From: Desmonostoc muscorum FACHB-395
Lineage (GTDB): Bacteria; Cyanobacteriota; Cyanobacteriia; Cyanobacteriales; Nostocaceae
DNA length: 64,000 nt
Direction of reading: 5' to 3'
Assembly: GCF_014698035.1 (NCBI RefSeq)
Contig: NZ_JACJSF010000018.1
Coordinates: 1 to 64,000 of the forward strand
The notes under the pieces were generated by a model, which did no database searches, was not told where the DNA came from, and saw only the letters and a program-made list of their open reading frames with translations. Both the position numbers and the translations under genes were made by a program. This document shows, one piece after another, positions 60,147-64,000 of the stretch. The first letter of the stretch is position 1; each line of letters opens with the position of its first letter.

Positions 60147-60233
60147 ACGCAATCTTCCTAATTGTTTTATCAAACAGAATTTAGAATGGGCTACACCCAT
60201 TCTAAATTCTGGATTCTTCAACGCCCAAAACGC

Positions 60234-60932
60234 TCAAGGTTGAATAGTCTTTGCCGACTGGTTAAATAACAAATCTCGTGACTTATCTGGATCAAGTGGT
60301 TGAGTTTTCAATGCTTCTGCTTTCTCGTAGGCGCGAATTGTTGCCGGACGAGCTTTAATTGTCTCAAACCAGCGATTGAGGTGAGGAAAATCCTCTAGAT
60401 TCTGACTTTGGCGTTCATAGGGCACAATCCAGGGATAAGCAGCAATATCGGCGATGGAATAATCGCCAGCCACAAACTCTCTATCTGCTAGTTGCTTATT
60501 CAACACTCCATATAAACGTCCCGTCTCATTCACGTAGCGGTTAATGGCATATTCAATCTTTTCGGGAGCATAGGCGCTAAAGTGATGATTTTGTCCTGCC
60601 ATTGGCCCTAGCCCGCTCATTTGCCAGAACAACCATTCTAAAACTTGAGTGCGTTGGCGTAAATCTTGCGGGATTAATTTCCCGGTTTTTTCTGCCAAAT
60701 ATAGCAAGATTGCCCCAGACTCAAATACCGAAATCGGCGCACCTCCATCTACTGGTTCGTGGTCAACGATCGCGGGGATACGATTGTTAGGAGAAATCTT
60801 CAAAAATTCGGGCTTAAATTGATCTCCAGCCCCAATATTCACAGGATTTATGGTATATTGCAAGCCGACTTCTTCCAAGAAAATCGTAATTTTATGACCG
60901 TTTGGGGTTGTCCAATAATAAAGATCGATCAT
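60234..60932 (-). CDS. Glutathione S-transferase, Nu/YfcG type
   Basis: A 232-residue GST. The thioredoxin-like N-terminal domain begins MIDLYYWTTPNGHKITIFLE, with T and N in the position of the catalytic Ser/Cys and a conserved SPNNRIPAIVDHEP near 47-60, then SVFESGAILLYLAEKTGKL near 68-86, which binds glutathione. The C-terminal helical domain contains YSIADIAAYPWIVPYERQ near 158-175. Nu-class enzymes such as YfcG reduce disulphides with glutathione. It is a single gene. Confidence 0.93.
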   Translation of the reverse strand: MIDLYYWTTPNGHKITIFLEEVGLQYTINPVNIGAGDQFKPEFLKISPNNRIPAIVDHEPVDGGAPISVFESGAILLYLAEKTGKLIPQDLRQRTQVLEWLFWQMSGLGPMAGQNHHFSAYAPEKIEYAINRYVNETGRLYGVLNKQLADREFVAGDYSIADIAAYPWIVPYERQSQNLEDFPHLNRWFETIKARPATIRAYEKAEALKTQPLDPDKSRDLLFNQSAKTIQP

Positions 60933-60984
60933 GGTTATTTGTCCTAAAATTGTGCGATTCTTTTTAAGTGAATGGTGCAGACAT

Positions 60985-61024
60985 CTCTTTTTTTCTGATT
61001 TATCATAAAATCTGAAAAAAAGAG
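60985..61024. repeat. Near-perfect inverted repeat in the 60933-61266 gap
   Basis: CTCTTTTTTTCTGATTT near 60985-61001 pairs with AAATCTGAAAAAAAGAG (61008-61024) apart from one mismatch. It could act as a bidirectional terminator or hairpin. No gene is seen in this gap. Confidence 0.4.
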
Positions 61025-61266
61025 GACAAAAACGGTGAAAAGTAAAAGGGATTGGGGATTGAGTAAGAAGTGAAAAATTATGTTCGGGGCTTTAACCCTT
61101 CCCAAATTTTGGAATATATTCACAGTCCCAGTCTCGATTATCAGAGCGGTGTTCCTCTCTATGAGACGCTGTGCTTAGTAAGATCCCCCGTAGGGGTATG
61201 CTATCGCCGCGACCAGTTGAATTGTAACCCCACAACCTAGAATTTCAAATACTTAGAGAGTAACTT

Positions 61267-62232
61267 ATGAGTGAAAAGACAGTCAAAGTGATTGAAGGAA
61301 ACTTATTGCCAAAAGGAGATTATGTTTCGTCAGGATTTTCCACTATCCAGCCAGATTTATATTTCCCTAATATAATTTTAGGAAATAAATATGATTCTTT
61401 TTGGCTTTATTTACGGCGGGATATTACTCATAACTGGTATGTGGATAAACGACGGCAAAAGGTAGGATTTGTGAGCAGAGATGAAGCTCATATTTTATAC
61501 AATACGGCCTTGAAATTTCGGGGAGAAAAAGCTTTAGAAATAGGTTGCTGGATGGGTTGGTCAGCCTGTCACTTGGCTCTAGGAGGGGTGGAATTAGATG
61601 TAATTGATCCGATGCTATCCGAACAATTATTTAATGAAAGCGTTACAGAGTCACTAAAGTCAGCAGGCGTTAAGGAATCTGTGAATCTAATACCAGGATG
61701 CAGCCCTGAAAAAGTAGAAGAGATAGCAAATAAATTTCAACGTAAATGGTCATTGATATTTATAGATGGTAATCACGAAGCTCCGGCTCCGCTCAATGAT
61801 GCAATTATTTGCGAACAATTTGCAGAAGCAGATGCTTTAATTTTATTTCATGATTTAGCTTCTCCTGATGTAGGACAAGGCTTGGATTACTTCAGAGACA
61901 AAGGATGGAACACAATGGTGTATCAAACCATGCAAATTATGGGAGTTGCATGGCGGGGAAATGTTGAGCCTGTAATACATCAGCCAGATCCTAATATTAA
62001 CTGGCCCTTACCTCCACATTTACAAGGTTATTTTGTCAGTGGTTCAGTTAAAACTGCGACTGAAGATAAATTTGCAGAAATTCTCAGAGCAGTTCGGCCA
62101 TTTACTTTATTGAGTGAAGCAAAGTTATTCTCGCTTTATAGTCAGGCAAAACAACTATATTGTTATCTTTTCTGGCTGCCAAAAATGTTACTACAAGCGA
62201 TCGCTAGAATCAAACCTATCAAGGGTAACTAG
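61267..62232 (+). CDS. SAM-dependent methyltransferase, class I
   Basis: A 321-residue protein. The AdoMet-binding region is KALEIGCWMGWSACHLALGG near 88-107, with IDPM near 115, and LIFIDGNHEAPAPLNDAI near 163-180, like the Methyltransf_24 group that acts on sugars or cephalosporin-like compounds. The N-terminal 80 residues and a C-terminal aromatic helix (YCYLFWLPKMLLQAIARI) are specific extensions. The substrate is unknown. The gene is alone and convergent with the next methyltransferase. Confidence 0.8.
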   Translation: MSEKTVKVIEGNLLPKGDYVSSGFSTIQPDLYFPNIILGNKYDSFWLYLRRDITHNWYVDKRRQKVGFVSRDEAHILYNTALKFRGEKALEIGCWMGWSACHLALGGVELDVIDPMLSEQLFNESVTESLKSAGVKESVNLIPGCSPEKVEEIANKFQRKWSLIFIDGNHEAPAPLNDAIICEQFAEADALILFHDLASPDVGQGLDYFRDKGWNTMVYQTMQIMGVAWRGNVEPVIHQPDPNINWPLPPHLQGYFVSGSVKTATEDKFAEILRAVRPFTLLSEAKLFSLYSQAKQLYCYLFWLPKMLLQAIARIKPIKGN

Positions 62233-62322
62233 CTTTGTATTATAAGCCATGACTGGCGACTGGCTATCTGTCGCTAGTGATGGCTTTCTCTGGATGAAAC
62301 ATAGAGCTTCAATTATATTTTT

Positions 62323-63090
62323 TCATAGCGGTGATTTGGCGATCGCTGCCCAAACTCTATGGTGAACCTGAAGGATTGGTGTGGGAAATTTTGCTTCGAG
62401 TAATGTTGCCAATTCTTGGTCAAATATTTCTACCTTTTCTGGTGTCAAGCTGGCTCCCACGCCAGCACTCGCCCGAATTCTTCCCCGCCAAGCGACCTGT
62501 GTATAAGATACAAATACATCGTAAGAAAATGTGCGGATTTCTCGGAATCCAACTTCGCCAATATCCTGTAACCACAGGGGATGCAAGCCATTACCACCGG
62601 CCAGATTCCACGCGGGATTATGAGCTTTGATCAGTTGTTCTGTGGCTTCGACGACATTGCCTTTTAAAGGTATCCAATCAAAATGAGCGATCGCAATTGA
62701 GCCATTTTTTCTCAATATCCGAGTAACTTCCTGGACAGCACGGGGACGATCAAACCAATGCCAACATTGTCCAGCAGTGATTACATCAGCACTTGCATCT
62801 GGTAACTCGGTATTTTCGGCAGTTGCGACTCGATAATCTACTTTGATTTGGGTTGATTCGCTTAACTGTCTCGCTTGTTCTAAAAGTGATGCTGATGGAT
62901 CTATGCCAATTACATAAGCACCTCTATCAGCAAAACCCCGCGCTAGTGTTCCTGTTCCTGTACTAAGGTCAACAATATTCTGTCCTGGTAAACCTATACC
63001 ATATTCAGACAGTTTGTTGAATAATGAACTGGGAAAGCCAGCGCGGTGTTTTGCGTAATCAACAGCAGTTGCACCAAAATCAATTTTCAT
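62323..63090 (-). CDS. SAM-dependent methyltransferase, Methyltransf_11 type
   Basis: A 255-residue enzyme. NIVDLSTGTGTLARGFADRG near 39-58 is the AdoMet loop, GIDPSASLLEQARQL near 63-77 binds the ribose, and DVITAGQCWHWFDRPRAVQE near 103-122 is post-motif II. This pattern matches the UbiE/BioC-like small-molecule methyltransferases. It lies 34 bases downstream of the SDR gene on the same strand, so the two may be an operon. The substrate is not evident. Confidence 0.88.
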   Translation of the reverse strand: MKIDFGATAVDYAKHRAGFPSSLFNKLSEYGIGLPGQNIVDLSTGTGTLARGFADRGAYVIGIDPSASLLEQARQLSESTQIKVDYRVATAENTELPDASADVITAGQCWHWFDRPRAVQEVTRILRKNGSIAIAHFDWIPLKGNVVEATEQLIKAHNPAWNLAGGNGLHPLWLQDIGEVGFREIRTFSYDVFVSYTQVAWRGRIRASAGVGASLTPEKVEIFDQELATLLEAKFPTPILQVHHRVWAAIAKSPL

Positions 63091-63124
63091 ACCTGCAAAA
63101 CCATTTTTGTAACAATTGTCTAGG

Positions 63125-63814
63125 TTAGAAGTTCTCTACCCAAGGACGTAGTTCTACTTCATAAGTCCAAGCACTGCGGGGCTGGCGTAGAATACTGAGA
63201 TAAGTTTGAGCGATCGCATCTGGGTCAAGAGTACTATCAGGATTATCTACTGGATCTTGGCGAACTGCTGAACGAATTGCCCCATCAATCACGAAATGCG
63301 CCACATGAATATTCTTTGGTGCTAATTCTCTAGCAATACTCTGAGCCAAACCGCGCAGTGCAAATTTACCCATTGCAAAGGGAGCAGACTGAGCATAACC
63401 CTTAATACTCGCTGAGGCTCCAGTAAAAAATATAGCACCACCACCAAGCTGCAAAAATCTTTTGGTAGCAGCTTGAGCCACAAGAAAGCCACCATAAGCA
63501 GTTACATCTAAGGTTTTTGCCACCTCAACAGGGTCTAAATCAATAAGAGGCCCCCGCACCCGAAAACTGGGATTGTAAATAACAACATTGGGGGAACCAA
63601 TTTTATTATCAATATCAATAAATAATTGTTCTACTTCATTTGGCTTTGAGACATCAGCAGCGAAACTAACTGCGTCAATTTCCCTAGTCAATTGAGTGAG
63701 TTTTTCAATTTGACGAGCCGCTAAAGCTACGGTGAATCCTTCTTTGGCAAATAGGCGGGCTAAAGATGCACTCAGTCCACTACCTGCGCCGACAATTAAA
63801 GCTGTTGTTGCCAT
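63125..63814 (-). CDS. Short-chain dehydrogenase/reductase
   Basis: A 229-residue SDR. The coenzyme loop is GAGSGLSASLARLFAKEG near 8-25. The central motif VVIYNPS near 78 replaces the usual NNAG. GASASIKGYAQSAPFAMGKFALRG near 132-155 lies at the usual active-site position: S133/S135 are present, but the catalytic YxxxK appears as F-A-M-G-K, with phenylalanine in place of tyrosine. This substitution suggests altered or lost classical activity; it is still a typical SDR fold. Confidence 0.88.
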   Translation of the reverse strand: MATTALIVGAGSGLSASLARLFAKEGFTVALAARQIEKLTQLTREIDAVSFAADVSKPNEVEQLFIDIDNKIGSPNVVIYNPSFRVRGPLIDLDPVEVAKTLDVTAYGGFLVAQAATKRFLQLGGGAIFFTGASASIKGYAQSAPFAMGKFALRGLAQSIARELAPKNIHVAHFVIDGAIRSAVRQDPVDNPDSTLDPDAIAQTYLSILRQPRSAWTYEVELRPWVENF

Positions 63815-63888
63815 GTTTTAAACCTGTAGTGCTTATTCTGCCTAGCTTAGAGCTTTTCTTAATGCCATTCGATTAAAACATTCATAGA

Positions 63889-64000
63889 TTAAGAATTGAG
63901 CGTGACTGAAGATAGTTGTGAATCGCCTTTAGTGGGAGTTTGACCAATTTGCAGTACACCAACTGCGGCAATCAGACAGAGAATACCTGATAAAATAAAC
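63889..64000 (-). CDS. C-terminal end of a membrane protein (continues past the right edge)
   Basis: The minus strand is open from the window edge to a TAA at 63889-63891. The visible 36 residues start with a hydrophobic helix (FILSGILCLIAAVGVLQI) and end with a polar tail (GQTPTKGDSQLSSVTLNS). This looks like the last membrane segment of a transporter. The family cannot be named. Confidence 0.55.
   Translation of the reverse strand, partial: FILSGILCLIAAVGVLQIGQTPTKGDSQLSSVTLNS

Overview
The window looks like a chromosomal segment of a filamentous, Nostoc/Anabaena-type cyanobacterium. The evidence is abundant HIP1 octamers (GCGATCGC), chlI (magnesium chelatase), a Ycf66 protein, xisH/xisI genes, a GH57/DUF3536 protein, a DUF3153 lipoprotein, heptanucleotide STRR repeats (TTGGTCA), and many dispersed intergenic repeats.

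Layout. (1) 1-12.1 kb is accessory DNA. It holds the end of an IS630-like transposase whose insertion beheads a small gene, a 912-residue DUF3854/VapE-type primase-helicase with an iteron-like GGCGGATCA cluster inside its linker, and a run of co-directional genes (4.2-11.1 kb) of unknown function. That run encodes tandem paralogues, a discoidin-like domain protein, a Cys-rich protein, an 825-residue coiled-coil plus collagen-like fibre protein and several beta-rich or small membrane proteins. It resembles the surface-fibre module of an integrative, satellite-like or plasmid-like element, but no capsid, terminase or integrase gene is visible. A second member of the beheaded gene's family, large palindromes and a 3' fragment of tRNA-Lys(CUU) flanked by direct repeats mark the junction near 12 kb. 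(2) 12.3-34 kb is mainly chromosomal core: chlI, a GHL10-like hydrolase, Ycf66, gnd, a Ser/Thr kinase, a Ca/H antiporter, GH57, an oxidoreductase, an Omp85 protein and a 2OG oxygenase. It is interrupted by an AT-rich type II restriction-modification pair (14.2-16.3 kb), a STAND/TPR NTPase and an orphan ParD-like antitoxin. (3) 35.4-36.1 kb is a ten-repeat CRISPR array without cas genes. It is followed by aroK, an xisH-xisI pair bracketed by a partial duplicate of the aroK 3' end, and a Uma2 nuclease-like gene. (4) 38.5-51 kb is core metabolism: argB, HxlR/AzoR divergent pair, pdxH, AI-2E transporter, scpA, sugar nucleotidyltransferase, speA, ndk and terC. A G/C-skewed dispersed repeat occurs five times between 39.4 and 47.1 kb. 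(5) 50.9-58.6 kb is again accessory-rich: a decayed ParD gene, a histidine-rich double-glycine-leader peptide, two unknown genes, a Uma2 gene frameshifted in an A8 tract, and an ExK nuclease-like gene, followed by acs, a TPR protein and another Uma2 gene. (6) 58.7-64 kb carries moaD, an acyltransferase, an MFS transporter remnant, a GST, two methyltransferases, an SDR and the tail of a membrane protein.

The most promising unexplained items are the collagen/discoidin fibre operon beside a primase with internal iteron-like repeats, the His-rich GG-leader peptide next to terC, the aroK duplication around xisHI, and the terminator-like first spacer of the CRISPR array. All functional statements are from reading the sequence and from recall of protein families; no database search was run.
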